DNA of 64,000 nucleotides from Legionella brunensis (GCF_001467025.1 NZ_LNXV01000029.1:78870-142869), one strand, 5' to 3'. Shown: positions 1 through 9,859, counted from the first letter of the stretch. Numbers and translations are program-made. Notes: generated by a model from the letters alone, not told the origin.

Positions 1-1100
1 GTGTTTTGGTTTGCTGCCATTAAGTGAACGGTTTGTTGGGGTTGTAAACCGTAGCCATCTACCATCAGAGCATAGTAGTAAGATGGGAAGAGGCAGAAAC
101 CATAGAGGTAATCGTTTCCAGGGTATTGGGCAGCTAAAGTAGACCATTGTTGACGGCAAACTTGTGAATCGCCTTGTTCAAGTAGATCTTGATTAGTAAA
201 TTCGTTCTGGAATTGAAACGGTTTGCTTTTGGCAAGCTCAGACATTCCACCGATTGCATACCAGTTATTGACTTGATTCGCAGCTATTGCAGGTTGCACC
301 ACATGATTAACTTTATGCACAGCATTCATCAAAGAAGATACGTCGCTTTCGCAGGAGTAAGCATCGCCCGCTGCAAACTCCCCTGTAGGAAGCTCGTAAT
401 TATTGGCAAAACAAGTAGAGTCATCGAGAAATTGGTGAGCAACTTCTGTTTGTCCCAATCCTAAAAAGCTATGAATAAAAAGCGTAAGGTGACGGCCATA
501 AAGATCAAATTGTCGTATATCCTGAGAATTAATTCCTTCCGTTTTTTGTACAGGGAATATAATTTGAACCGAAGCACCGCCCATATCCATGACACCTGCC
601 AAATCCTGCTCACTCGAGGACAGCACACCCAGTTGATAGTTGACAGAAAGCCAACCAAATAAGCCTTCTTCAGTACCAGTAATAGTTTTTGCTTTTTGCA
701 GTTGCCATCCTGATTGATTAGCAAACCATTGTTGCAGAATGCTATAAAATTGTTGTTGTTTTGGTTGGGGCAGTAAACGCATACCCGCTGTGGCATAAAA
801 ATAAACAGGTAAATTGCTTTCAGGAGCACCAGAAAATAAGGTGGTTAAATAAGCATCGATAGTAGCAGCATTAGGTTCGATGGTTGCAAAGCCCGGTTTG
901 ATTTTTTTAGACCAAACTTCAGCAATATTAATTGGGCTTTTCGTATTATCTAAATCATAGGAGTAAATATGAATTCGTGAACCTGTACTTCCAGCATCCA
1001 CTACAACTAGACATTGATGTTGCTGGCAATTAGTCGCTGCATTAGCGCTAAAGGTAATAAGAACCGCTATCAAAGACACCACAAAAGCAAGTGCGCGCAT
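1..1100 (-). CDS. Secreted ecto-NTPDase (GDA1/CD39 family), 3' end beyond window
   Basis: Nucleoside triphosphate diphosphohydrolase that removes phosphates from NTPs and NDPs outside the cytoplasm. I translated the minus strand from ATG 1100 and the frame stays open for 366 codons to the left edge, so only the extreme C-terminus is missing. The first ~25 residues form a signal peptide ending near SANA. All five apyrase conserved regions can be read: DAGSTGSR, YATAGMR, GTEEGLFGW, MDMGGAS and AIGGMSE. L. pneumophila has a secreted homologue of this type (Lpg1905) needed for full intracellular growth; orthology is inferred from the motifs and length. Confidence 0.9.
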   Translation of the reverse strand, partial: MRALAFVVSLIAVLITFSANAATNCQQHQCLVVVDAGSTGSRIHIYSYDLDNTKSPINIAEVWSKKIKPGFATIEPNAATIDAYLTTLFSGAPESNLPVYFYATAGMRLLPQPKQQQFYSILQQWFANQSGWQLQKAKTITGTEEGLFGWLSVNYQLGVLSSSEQDLAGVMDMGGASVQIIFPVQKTEGINSQDIRQFDLYGRHLTLFIHSFLGLGQTEVAHQFLDDSTCFANNYELPTGEFAAGDAYSCESDVSSLMNAVHKVNHVVQPAIAANQVNNWYAIGGMSELAKSKPFQFQNEFTNQDLLEQGDSQVCRQQWSTLAAQYPGNDYLYGFCLFPSYYYALMVDGYGLQPQQTVHLMAANQN

Positions 1101-1191
1101 AGGTACCACAATAAAAAAGTAAAGTGGCCACATGATACATTATGTATATTTTGTTGTCAATAAGACCTCCAAAAGAACAATTGTTATTCAC

Positions 1192-3402
1192 TTATGACTT
1201 ATAAAAACAAACTGGTTCAATATGGCCCCTATCGTTTGGCAATTGTACTGACACCATACCACAATCGGCTGTATTGAATAAGGCAATTTTCTGCTGCTTA
1301 AATATGCGTAACGTTTCTTTATGCGGAAAATGATAGCGGTTATCAAAACCTGCTGAAATCAGTGCAAATTGCGGCGCTATTTGTTTGATGAATGACACAG
1401 ACGAAGAGGTTTTACTACCATGATGAGGTACTACTAACACGTTAGCAGTCAACTGCTTTTTATACCTTGTCACTAGATAATCTTCTGCTAAGCGTTCAAT
1501 ATCTCCTGTTAGAAGCACTCTTTTCCCCTGGCTTTCAATTTGTAAGATACAAGAATTATTATTTTTATTTTTAAAATTCTTATTAATTGCTAAAAATCGA
1601 AAATGAACCCCATCCCAATCCCACTCAGAATAGTGATGGCAATTTTTACCACGATGATAAAAAGCAACATTATTCACTAATAATTCGTTAATTTTATAGT
1701 TTTCTTCTAAAGACGCGAGACCACCACGATGGTCTAAATCAGGATGACTAATGATTACTTTATCAATTTTTTTAACACCTAAGGTATTAAGAAAAGGGAT
1801 GATCGCTAATTTTGCCATATCACTTCCTTGATAAAATTTGACCCCCGTGTCGTAAATAAGCAGATGGTTTGTCGTTCTCACAACAATCGCTAATCCTTGC
1901 CCCACATCCAATACATTCACTTGAGCCCTCCCCTGTTTCACACTCGTATACCCAGGGAAAAGTGCTGCAATGGTTAACACTATAGTTGCGGGAAGCATCG
2001 TTTTGATAGGGAAAAATAAAAGAATAAGCATTACTAACATTAGTCCCAAAGGCGACAGTACGCTGACAAATGAAAAATTTAAGTTTAGTAGAGAAAGCGA
2101 ATCGATCCACTTTAAATAATAAAGCAAAGTTTTAATAGCCCAATCAACAGGAACAAACAACAAGGAACTATTCCACCACTGAGCTATAACCAGGATAACT
2201 AAAGACAAAGGAACAATAACCAACTCAACCAATGGGATAGCCAATAAATTAGCAATAAAACCATTCACAGCCCCATAAGAAAACCAAAATAATGTCAGTG
2301 GCATTAAGCCAAAAAGACAAACAAGTTGTAAGCTGATATTTTTCTTAATCCCAGTGACAGATAAGCGTTGACTGCCAAGAAATAAACTCGCTACTGCCAG
2401 AAAAGATAAATAAAATCCAGGTGACAAAATATCGTGAGGCTCTAATAACAACACGGCAAATAAAGAATAACGCCAAGCTTGCCAAGACGTGTATCGATGG
2501 TTTAAAAAATTTTTTAGCAATAAGAAGAAGCAGGCAAACATTGCTCGTTGCGAGGATGCCGCAAAACCTGCCATCACAGCATAAATAAGTGCCATAAAAA
2601 AACTGGCAATGCTGGCAGCCTGTGCAGCAGGATAATAAAGACACAACCGCTTACTTCGAGTCCAGAACCATCTCATTAATGCAAAACTTAAACCAGCCAC
2701 TAAACCAATGTGCGATCCTGAGATGACCATCAAATGTGTAGTACCAGTTCGCCGAAATAACTCCCATTGTGCTTTATCAAGATGGTTAGTTAGCCCTAAT
2801 GTTAGCGCTTCAAAAATACCTAAAGTATCAGTGGAAGGCATCAGTTTCCCTACATTAGAGGCAAGATGCTCGCGAGTGCTCAACAAGCTCTTTGGGCTCT
2901 TGAGTGTAACGAGTTGCTTTGAATGGTAGGGTTTAATATAACCTGTCCAGGTAATATGGCGCGCATTTAACCAACTGACAAAATCAAAGCTGCCAGGATT
3001 ACCCAAATTAACCGGTTTCTTAAGCTTTGCCTCAAAATGCCAATGATCACCTACCTTAAATTTTGGACAATGAGTATAACAAGACAATAGGATGGTTGAT
3101 CTAGCTGGTTTATTATCAAAACGCTCTACCTGAAATTGAAATTGTGATTTAGAAAAACCATTCGTCGGAATGGAGACAATTTCCCCCTCTAAAATAGCCT
3201 TTGGAATCACACGTACATTAGAAGGCATAGTGATATCAGCAATCCACCACCCATGTGCCAAACTCCATAAAATAGCAGCAAAAAACCAGCAAGGCAGAGT
3301 CCATCGTGGCCTAACAATAAAGCTCATGACAAGGAACATAAGAGAATAGAGCGATTTGGAATAAGCAAATGCTATCCCTGCAAAAAAACAAAGAATTTCC
3401 AT
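1192..3402 (-). CDS. comEC: ComEC/Rec2 competence DNA channel
   Basis: Inner-membrane channel that takes single-stranded DNA into the cytoplasm during natural transformation. The 736-residue length is normal. The order is also normal: N-terminal membrane segments, a soluble DUF4131-type part, a multi-helix competence domain from about 210 to 480 (starting at TGTTHLMVISGSHIG), then a C-terminal metallo-beta-lactamase domain with SHPDLDH, LLTGDIE and VPHHGS. It stands alone, with NTPDase downstream in the same direction and an effector-like gene divergent upstream. Confidence 0.95.
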   Translation of the reverse strand: MEILCFFAGIAFAYSKSLYSLMFLVMSFIVRPRWTLPCWFFAAILWSLAHGWWIADITMPSNVRVIPKAILEGEIVSIPTNGFSKSQFQFQVERFDNKPARSTILLSCYTHCPKFKVGDHWHFEAKLKKPVNLGNPGSFDFVSWLNARHITWTGYIKPYHSKQLVTLKSPKSLLSTREHLASNVGKLMPSTDTLGIFEALTLGLTNHLDKAQWELFRRTGTTHLMVISGSHIGLVAGLSFALMRWFWTRSKRLCLYYPAAQAASIASFFMALIYAVMAGFAASSQRAMFACFFLLLKNFLNHRYTSWQAWRYSLFAVLLLEPHDILSPGFYLSFLAVASLFLGSQRLSVTGIKKNISLQLVCLFGLMPLTLFWFSYGAVNGFIANLLAIPLVELVIVPLSLVILVIAQWWNSSLLFVPVDWAIKTLLYYLKWIDSLSLLNLNFSFVSVLSPLGLMLVMLILLFFPIKTMLPATIVLTIAALFPGYTSVKQGRAQVNVLDVGQGLAIVVRTTNHLLIYDTGVKFYQGSDMAKLAIIPFLNTLGVKKIDKVIISHPDLDHRGGLASLEENYKINELLVNNVAFYHRGKNCHHYSEWDWDGVHFRFLAINKNFKNKNNNSCILQIESQGKRVLLTGDIERLAEDYLVTRYKKQLTANVLVVPHHGSKTSSSVSFIKQIAPQFALISAGFDNRYHFPHKETLRIFKQQKIALFNTADCGMVSVQLPNDRGHIEPVCFYKS

Positions 3403-3611
3403 ATTTTATTTGGACTTACTGCAATAAACGCTTACTTTATCGAAATGGTTATCAATATACAATTCTCAGGCAAGCAAAATACTTCTTCAATCTAATTTAA
3501 TGATGTGATTTCATCATTTTCATGAACTAACTCCATCACATTGTCCATTTACTAATCATTCCTTAATTTTAATTTGATAAAATTCTTGGCATAAATAGCC
3601 CGGGTGAAGAT

Positions 3612-4676
3612 ATGAAAGTTAAAATTCAGAACATTATTGGGATAGGTAATAAAGGAGAGTTCAATTCAAGTCACGCATTAGCCAGTGGTGATCTGCCTTC
3701 TCGTTTACTTTCTCACCTTAAGAATTTAATTGCTTATACGGCAAAAATGCATCTTAAGGTTTTAGCCGAAGGAGCCGATTATGAGCTTATTACCCGACTT
3801 ACATTAAACGAGTTCAGCTTATATACAAATGAGCGTCCCCTTAGTTTATCGGAATATAAGGCAATCATCTCCGAAATTTCTGCTTACTCAAAAATGCTTC
3901 CTCCCAATATTCATTTAGTCCTGGCCTCCTTACCCATTTTATGGTCAGATGGGGAAATTCATAATACAGTTTTACATATACAATCGCCAAGAAAAAAAAA
4001 TGGTACTCCACTAATTCATCATCTTGATAAAAAAATACCTGACCGTTTTGATCCCAAATATATAAAAGACAGTCCAAAATATCCTCTTTATCGTGAAAAT
4101 TTTATTGATAGTGAAGCTTATTTAGATATCTATCTGACCCATGAAGGATTATATCAATTATTAGAAAAATCTGATTATTACAATTCGGAGCATTCACCCA
4201 ATCTATTGTTAGGCGACACACACGTCAGAGTAAATGATATTAATCAACATCGAGGTGCACTTCGGATTAAAACTTCATCGGGAGAAGTCCTTTTGATCAC
4301 AGTTGAAATCTGTGTTGAGCATAATGAAACAAATCGATTAGGAATTTCTGATACAAAAAGTTTGATACAAAAACTTACCTTAGCTGGAAAAAAAGTACCC
4401 TCCATAGGAAACCATGTCCTTACCTCCAATAATGTTGAAATAGTTAAAGAAAATCTGACTGCCACGGTTATCCAGGCAGATCCTAAAAACCCTCCGACAA
4501 AGTACAGAGAAACTGCAAGAGAAACTCTCGATAATCCCATTTTTGGTAACAGTTGGTGCTTGTTTACTTATCACCCTAAAAAAGTTAAGCCAATTAAGCA
4601 AAAAAATTTAGAAAGAGAGTTGGTAGTTTTTGATAATGTTGGAGATGAGATTGATAATAGCAGTGCGCCCACATAA
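3612..4676 (+). CDS. Divergent nitrilase-like protein, possible effector
   Basis: 354 residues, cytoplasmic by composition, no signal peptide. A GGTGAAG ribosome site precedes ATG 3612. I do not recognise an ortholog. Three points fit the carbon-nitrogen hydrolase (nitrilase) fold: LTLNEFSLY around Glu67 after a helix, in the place of the PEF-type glutamate motif; the strand VLASLPI...DGEIHNTV near 103-120, like the segment leading to the conserved Asn-Thr; and VLLITVEICVEH, with Cys234 after a hydrophobic strand. Lys140 or Lys141 could be the third catalytic residue. The Lys-Cys spacing (~93) is longer than usual, so an insertion must be assumed. Its single-gene setting next to another orphan fits a translocated effector, which is inference. 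Confidence 0.5.
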   Translation: MKVKIQNIIGIGNKGEFNSSHALASGDLPSRLLSHLKNLIAYTAKMHLKVLAEGADYELITRLTLNEFSLYTNERPLSLSEYKAIISEISAYSKMLPPNIHLVLASLPILWSDGEIHNTVLHIQSPRKKNGTPLIHHLDKKIPDRFDPKYIKDSPKYPLYRENFIDSEAYLDIYLTHEGLYQLLEKSDYYNSEHSPNLLLGDTHVRVNDINQHRGALRIKTSSGEVLLITVEICVEHNETNRLGISDTKSLIQKLTLAGKKVPSIGNHVLTSNNVEIVKENLTATVIQADPKNPPTKYRETARETLDNPIFGNSWCLFTYHPKKVKPIKQKNLERELVVFDNVGDEIDNSSAPT

Positions 4677-4735
4677 AATAAAAAAATCCTTTTTATACTT
4701 ATTTTCTATAAGTGTTGCCTGTTCTCTACATAAAA

Positions 4736-6019
4736 TTACATTACCAATGAAGCTTTTTCCTCTGATTCGCAAGCCTTTTGGATTTCTTGCAGAAGCGTTT
4801 CTGTAGTACAATGACTCTGGAATCCTGTTTTGAAAAAATAGAATCCTGTACCGCGATTTATCACTAAACTGTGATCTTTATTTCCAAGAATCCCTTCAAC
4901 TCGAGCCTTTATCTTATCTATAGGCAATAAAGCTAATTCAGCTGTTAAATATTTAATTTCATTTGCTTTTATTTTAGCTTTGATATCTCCTAAATTGCGG
5001 AGTTTATCGGCATACGTTTCTAAAGCATCGATCGCCCCAGTTATCTCAGGAGGAAGAGGTATTTTTTCAGCCTCAGCAAGTTTAATTTCTCCCCTTTGAA
5101 TGAGGCTTTGTGGCACATCGGCAAAAATATCATGTTCGGCTATATTCTCATAGGGAAGCTTATAAACCGTTAGGAATTTAATTTCACCGTTTACAATTTC
5201 CGCGGAATGAAGCAGATGACGCGCCAAGAAATTAACAGCATTTTCACGGTTACTGAATTTTACTATGCCGCAATTATTTTCATAATATTCAATGCCATCA
5301 CCTACCATTCGAAGACCTGTAGAATGAAAACCCCAATTGCTTACCAGGAAATTAAAATTGAGGGTAGTCTTATCATCCAACTGTTTTAAAAAATTCCAGA
5401 GAGCTTGGCGAATTTTTACTTCTTGGCTAACCCAAAAATACCAACCCACTCGCCTGAAAAGAATATCAGCAAAAGTCCAGTTAGTTTTCCACGAACTATA
5501 TAGTTTTTTATCGGATGCAGAAGACAATTGATCCAATAATCCCTTTGAAGCCAATCGTCCATAACGATGACTATGTCCCCAGCAAAATCCACTGAAATCA
5601 GACCCTTTGAAAGGATCATTTGATTGATTAAAGGGAATGAAGTGAGTTGCATATTGTTTTGCAAGCTGAGAAAAATGATCATCTTGGTAATAAAGATCAT
5701 ATGATTCAATTTGCTTTTTCGCAGTCTTCTTAATATCTGTTAAAATGACACTAATTTGCTTTAATATTACGTCATCGGAATTTAGATGGTCTTTTTTTAT
5801 TGCTCTGATTCCATTATAGACCTTGTTTAACTGCAACAGATCATATTCCTTCCGTAATTCAAACATTGACTTATTGGAGAAAGACTTGCTTTTAAGGTAA
5901 CTGATAAAGCTAGGTTCATTCGCTGCTTTTTCCAATTCTTTTAGTGATCTTTTCAATTGCGCAGCCAAGGCTTTACTTTTGAGTTTTTTGGTAAGTGTAT
6001 AACAATCAGAGTAATGCAT
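4736..6019 (-). CDS. Papain-like (YopT/C58-type) cysteine protease candidate, probable effector
   Basis: 427 residues, no signal peptide. Residues 1-110 are mostly charged helices. A possible catalytic core follows: Cys146 in SGFCWGHSHRYG, His232 in SNWGFHSTGLR at the start of a strand, and Asn248/Asn249 in YYENNCG at the end of the next strand. The Cys-helix, the His-strand and the ~16-residue gap from His to the Asp/Asn are features of the YopT/AvrPphB (C58) peptidases. The part after 290 is helical and unrecognised. It converges with the nitrilase-like gene at 3612. The function is inferred from the motif pattern only; an acyltransferase or inactive fold is also possible. Confidence 0.55.
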   Translation of the reverse strand: MHYSDCYTLTKKLKSKALAAQLKRSLKELEKAANEPSFISYLKSKSFSNKSMFELRKEYDLLQLNKVYNGIRAIKKDHLNSDDVILKQISVILTDIKKTAKKQIESYDLYYQDDHFSQLAKQYATHFIPFNQSNDPFKGSDFSGFCWGHSHRYGRLASKGLLDQLSSASDKKLYSSWKTNWTFADILFRRVGWYFWVSQEVKIRQALWNFLKQLDDKTTLNFNFLVSNWGFHSTGLRMVGDGIEYYENNCGIVKFSNRENAVNFLARHLLHSAEIVNGEIKFLTVYKLPYENIAEHDIFADVPQSLIQRGEIKLAEAEKIPLPPEITGAIDALETYADKLRNLGDIKAKIKANEIKYLTAELALLPIDKIKARVEGILGNKDHSLVINRGTGFYFFKTGFQSHCTTETLLQEIQKACESEEKASLVM

Positions 6020-6188
6020 TTTTTGAGAAGTTTGTATTAATTTGCCTCATTATAACAAAATTAACTTAATCTTTAATGAAGATAATGTCTGGCTCTTTTT
6101 TTACTGCGAAAACTTATTAAAAAAACTAGCAATATCAAATCGATTCCAATAGGATAAGATTAGTCTACGGTGAAAAGGACGTTTCTCC

Positions 6189-7322
6189 ATGATTATTTCA
6201 GCTTTAAATGAGAGTGACAAAGACACACGAGTTGCCATTACGCCTAATGCGGTAAAGCATTACCTAAAAATGGGATTAGAAGTTACCTTGGAGTCCAATG
6301 CAGGCCAAGCCTCAGGTTTTAGCAATGCCGACTACCAAGAAGCTGGGGCTACTATTGTAGCTGATAGAAAATCCTTGTTGGCTAATACAAATATTATTGT
6401 CTGCGTGAATGAACCTACCACCAAAGAACTAACTGGCATTAGACCTAAAACTCTTATTATTGGGCATTTTGATAATGAGCCGACAGGTGAATTATTGACC
6501 TGGGGTTGTAAGGAAAAAATTAGCCTTTTTTCAATGAATCTTATACCACGAATCAGCCGTGCCCAGAGTATGGACAGTTTATCTTCACAAGCAAACTTGG
6601 CAGGCTATCGTGCTGTACTTGAGGCAGTTGTTCACTTTAAACGAGCAATCCCAATGATGATGACCGCTGCAGGTATGATTCATCCCGCTAAAGTGCTTAT
6701 TCTTGGTGCCGGTGTTGCAGGCCTTCAAGCAATAGCCACAGCAAAACGTTTAGGCGCAGTTGTTTATGCTTTTGATGTTCGCCGCGCAGCGAAAGAGCAA
6801 GTCGAAAGTTTAGGTGCCGAGTTTATTGAAGTGAGCATAGAGCAGGATGCAGAAACAAGTGGAGGCTATGCTGGGGAAACTAGTGAGGAATATAAGCGCC
6901 TGCAAGCAGAGCTCATTGATCAATATGCAAGACAAACTGATATCACCATTTCTACGGCATTAATTCCTGGCAAAAAGGCTCCTATCTTAATCACAAAAAA
7001 CACTGTAACAGCAATGAAACCTGGTTCAGTGGTTGTGGATTTGGCCACCTCTCGGGGCGGAAACTGTGAGCTAAGTGAAAAAGATAAAATTATTAAACAT
7101 GGTGAGGTTACTGTCATTGGCTATAGTAATCTTGCAGGATTGATACCTGCGACAGCTAGCGAATTATACGCAACCAATTTAGTAAATCTGCTTCGCCTTT
7201 TAGCACCAGCATCTGCAGAAATTTCTTTTAATGCGAATGATGAAATCATTAAACAAGCCATGCTTTGTCACGATGGTCAGTATCTCCCATTTCAAATGGT
7301 CAAGGAAACACAACATGCCTAA
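6189..7322 (+). CDS. pntAA: NAD(P) transhydrogenase subunit alpha part 1 (dI domain)
   Basis: Soluble NAD(H)-binding subunit of the proton-translocating transhydrogenase, which drives NADPH formation from NADH with the proton gradient. 377 residues, the usual length for a split alpha subunit. It has the alanine-dehydrogenase-type N-terminal half and the Rossmann motif VLILGAGVAGLQA near 172-184, followed by the mobile loop region. The stop overlaps the start of pntAB by 8 bases, so the two are translationally coupled. Three-part transhydrogenases of this kind occur in Rhodospirillum and Legionella. Confidence 0.95.
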   Translation: MIISALNESDKDTRVAITPNAVKHYLKMGLEVTLESNAGQASGFSNADYQEAGATIVADRKSLLANTNIIVCVNEPTTKELTGIRPKTLIIGHFDNEPTGELLTWGCKEKISLFSMNLIPRISRAQSMDSLSSQANLAGYRAVLEAVVHFKRAIPMMMTAAGMIHPAKVLILGAGVAGLQAIATAKRLGAVVYAFDVRRAAKEQVESLGAEFIEVSIEQDAETSGGYAGETSEEYKRLQAELIDQYARQTDITISTALIPGKKAPILITKNTVTAMKPGSVVVDLATSRGGNCELSEKDKIIKHGEVTVIGYSNLAGLIPATASELYATNLVNLLRLLAPASAEISFNANDEIIKQAMLCHDGQYLPFQMVKETQHA

Positions 7323-7611
7323 TATCAATACGCTTGGTAATCCTTATATCGCGATTCTTACTATTTTTGTGCTCGCTTGTTTTGTTGGTTATTACGTGGT
7401 TTGGAAAGTAACCCCAGCACTTCACACACCTTTGATGTCAGTAACTAATGCCATCTCGAGTATCATTATTCTCGGTGCCTTAATCGCAGCAGGAGCTCAG
7501 CTTACAGGTACCATTACTTTGCTAGGTGGATTAGGAATTTTTATTACTGCGATTAATATTTTTGGTGGTTTTGTGGTCACTCAGCGCATGCTACGCATGT
7601 ATAAGAAATAA
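7315..7611 (+). CDS. pntAB: NAD(P) transhydrogenase subunit alpha part 2 (membrane)
   Basis: 98-residue membrane subunit carrying the alpha-side part of the proton channel domain dII. The start is ATG 7315, inside the end of pntAA; a longer reading from 7231 would only extend into pntAA sequence. Three hydrophobic helices are visible (about 10-30, 38-57 and 65-85), ending RMLRMYKK. It is followed by a 116-base gap that contains a repeat before pntB. Confidence 0.95.
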   Translation: MPNINTLGNPYIAILTIFVLACFVGYYVVWKVTPALHTPLMSVTNAISSIIILGALIAAGAQLTGTITLLGGLGIFITAINIFGGFVVTQRMLRMYKK

Positions 7612-7635
7612 CCTTAAAATCAGTATAAAAAAGAA

Positions 7636-7693
7636 GGGGATTTTACGATTCGATAGCTTTTTGATCAGGCTAGTAGAGTTATAAACAGGCCCT
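7636..7693. repeat. Dispersed hairpin-like repeat, copy 1 (between pntAB and pntB)
   Basis: About 46 bases here (7648-7693) match 17610-17654 at roughly 37 positions by eye, including the shared blocks TAGCTTTT and TAGTAGAGTT. The ends form a weak inverted repeat. Both copies lie in gaps inside operons. Confidence 0.55.
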
Positions 7694-7727
7694 GGAATTT
7701 TAGGATAAACCTCTACAGGAAAAGCTT

Positions 7728-9122
7728 ATGACTTCTTTGTTTCCATTTTTATATTTAGTCGCTGCTGTATGTTTTATTATGGCCCTTAAAGGTCTTGCAA
7801 GCCCCGCAACATCACGTCGCGGTAACTTATTGGGAATTTTGGGGATGGCTATTGCCATTGGCTCAACCCTGATGATACCTTCCGTCCACCATCATTGGTT
7901 ACTCATTAGTCTAATCATTGCCGGGGGAATTGTAGGCACTATTATTGCCCTTAAAATTCATATGACCGCCATACCCCAATTAGTGGCCGGATTTCACTCT
8001 CTAGTTGGTCTTGCTGCCGTTCTTGTTGCTTTTTGTGCTTTTCTATCACCCATCTCTTTTCACATTGGCACTCCTGGCGCGATTGAAAAAGCCAGTTTAA
8101 TAGAAATGAGCCTAGGACTTATTATCGGAGCAATTACCTTTTCCGGCTCAATAATCGCGTTCTTAAAGTTACAAGGGTTAATGTCCGGGAAACCAGTTCG
8201 CTATCCCGGTCAAAAAATAGGAAATCTAATCCTTGCAATTGTTATCGTTGCTCTTTTTATTTATTTTGTGATTAACCAACCCCTCCATGCCTTTATTTTA
8301 ATGGCAGCACTTTCATTCCTGATTGGTATTTTATTAATTATTCCCATCGGTGGCGCCGATATGCCTGTAGTTATCTCCATGTTAAACTCCTACTCAGGTT
8401 GGGCAGCTGCAGGCATAGGATTTACGTTAAGCAATCATCTGTTAGTAATTACAGGCGCTTTAGTAGGTGCAAGCGGGGCTATTTTGAGTTATATCATGTG
8501 TGTTGGGATGAACCGCTCGATTATTAACGTTATCTTCGGTGGCATCAAAGGGGTTGATGCTAATACTGCCGCGGCGCATCATGACAATCAACAAATTCAT
8601 CAAGCAAATGGCGAAGATGCAGCCTTTCTTTTAAGTAATGCCAAAGACGTCATTATTGTCCCAGGCTATGGAATGGCGGTAGCGCACGCGCAACATGCAG
8701 TAAAAGAACTGGTGGATGCGCTAGAAAAACGCGATATTCGCGTTCGCTTCGCAATTCATCCAGTAGCTGGCCGTATGCCTGGGCATATGAACGTACTTTT
8801 AGCAGAAGCGAATATTCCTTACGATAGAGTATTTGAACAAAGTGAAATCAATCGCGATTTTGCTACATCCGATGTTGCTTTTGTCATTGGCGCTAATGAT
8901 ATTACAAACCCAGCAGCCAAAACCGACCCTAGCTCACCAATCTATGGCATGCCTGTATTAGAAGTAGAGAAAGCTAAAACGGTCTTGTTTGTGAAACGCA
9001 GCCTCTCTCCAGGATACGCTGGAGTTGAAAATGATCTTTTCTTCCGTGATAACACTTATATGCTTTTTGGCGATGCTAAAATGATGACAGAATCAATCGC
9101 TAAAGCATTAGGAGAAATCTAA
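7728..9122 (+). CDS. pntB: NAD(P) transhydrogenase subunit beta
   Basis: 464 residues: membrane domain dII with about eight or nine helices (1-265), then the NADP(H)-binding domain dIII from about 285, with [15 protein letters not shown] (GYGMAVAQA-type fingerprint) and [10 protein letters not shown]. It completes the pntAA-pntAB-pntB enzyme. The long 3' flank has a GC-rich hairpin at 9143-9159. The 116-base gap upstream, with a repeat, is unusual beside the tight pntAA/pntAB overlap. Confidence 0.96.
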   Translation: MTSLFPFLYLVAAVCFIMALKGLASPATSRRGNLLGILGMAIAIGSTLMIPSVHHHWLLISLIIAGGIVGTIIALKIHMTAIPQLVAGFHSLVGLAAVLVAFCAFLSPISFHIGTPGAIEKASLIEMSLGLIIGAITFSGSIIAFLKLQGLMSGKPVRYPGQKIGNLILAIVIVALFIYFVINQPLHAFILMAALSFLIGILLIIPIGGADMPVVISMLNSYSGWAAAGIGFTLSNHLLVITGALVGASGAILSYIMCVGMNRSIINVIFGGIKGVDANTAAAHHDNQQIHQANGEDAAFLLSNAKDVIIVPGYGMAVAHAQHAVKELVDALEKRDIRVRFAIHPVAGRMPGHMNVLLAEANIPYDRVFEQSEINRDFATSDVAFVIGANDITNPAAKTDPSSPIYGMPVLEVEKAKTVLFVKRSLSPGYAGVENDLFFRDNTYMLFGDAKMMTESIAKALGEI

Positions 9123-9142
9123 TTTTCTCGCGATACCTGCAT

Positions 9143-9159
9143 GCGCCTCTATGAGGCGC
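9143..9159 (+). terminator. Hairpin after pntB
   Basis: Perfect 7-bp stem (GCGCCTC/GAGGCGC) with a 3-base loop, 20 bases after the pntB stop. There is no clear T-run, so termination may be weak or factor-assisted. Confidence 0.5.
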
Positions 9160-9423
9160 TAATACACAGTAAATCCATATCTAAATCATAAGATCGATAA
9201 CAATAATTGTATTCAGATAGCCATTTTATCAGTAAAAATCTCCTAATTTTTTAATTAAAATTCACTATAAATAATCATTTAAAACAGACACTTATCTCCT
9301 TTATTTTTTAAAATTTTTAGCGCCTTTAAAACCCAATTGCTACAAATTACTCCCACCAATAACAAAAAAAAATCATTTGATTTTTATAAGCTTTTTTATA
9401 TATTTCGAGATATTTCTTCCTGT
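9160..9423. other. AT-rich gene-free stretch
   Basis: Part of a 356-base gap between pntB and the next gene. Long A/T runs are present; I see no ORF, RNA gene or repeat. It could act as an AT-rich upstream region for the promoter at 9424-9452. Confidence 0.5.
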
Positions 9424-9452
9424 TTGCCATGACAAAAAAATAAGGGTATCTT
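9424..9452 (+). promoter_or_regulatory. Sigma-70-type promoter for the exported protein at 9479
   Basis: TTGCCA at 9424-9429 and TATCTT at 9447-9452 with a 17-base spacer, followed by an AGGAG ribosome site and ATG 9479. Spacing is ideal; the -10 differs at one position that matters less. Confidence 0.5.
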
Positions 9453-9478
9453 AATTGCTTTTTCACGAGGAGATCTTT

Positions 9479-9859
9479 ATGTTACGAAAGCTAGGTTATA
9501 GCTTGTTTTGCGCTGGTGCATTATTTAGTGCAAACGTCTTGGCTGTGACTCATAACCTTACTGCAGGGCTCAGCATGGAATATGAATTACCGCCTAACGA
9601 GCCTCAAGAATTCGTAAATGCTTGGTTCTGGACCATTACTTCCACTTGTACTATTCACACCCATGATACGATCGATAATATTTTTGTTGAAGTTTTAAAA
9701 AAATCCGGGAAAGTTAACGACATTAGCCTTTCAAAAGGGGATACCCTCATAGTGTCTGTTCACGATGGCGATAAGGTCATCATTACTGCTGAATCTGGCG
9801 GTAAAGTGAAGTTAATTAATCAAGGCAACAGCACTGTTTCAGCCAGTTGTTCTACCTAA
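9479..9859 (+). CDS. Small exported protein of unknown function
   Basis: 126 residues from ATG 9479, chosen because CACGAGGAG lies just upstream and the protein then opens with a signal peptide (MLRKLGYSLF..., cleavage near NVLA). A longer reading from 9455 adds eight residues before the ribosome site and is unlikely. The mature part is beta-rich, with two cysteines (TSTCTIH and near the C-terminus) that could form a disulfide. It has its own promoter and a convergent terminator. No family recognised. Confidence 0.75.
   Translation: MLRKLGYSLFCAGALFSANVLAVTHNLTAGLSMEYELPPNEPQEFVNAWFWTITSTCTIHTHDTIDNIFVEVLKKSGKVNDISLSKGDTLIVSVHDGDKVIITAESGGKVKLINQGNSTVSASCST

Noticed and set aside
461..829. 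Minus-strand frame of 122 codons and two plus-strand frames over 189-662
   Set aside because: They lie over the NTPDase gene, which runs open through this whole region in another minus-strand frame with all family motifs.
3556..3580. Possible PmrA-type regulatory box (CTTAATTTTAATTTGAT)
   Set aside because: Only one half-site fits; the second is too degenerate in such AT-rich DNA.
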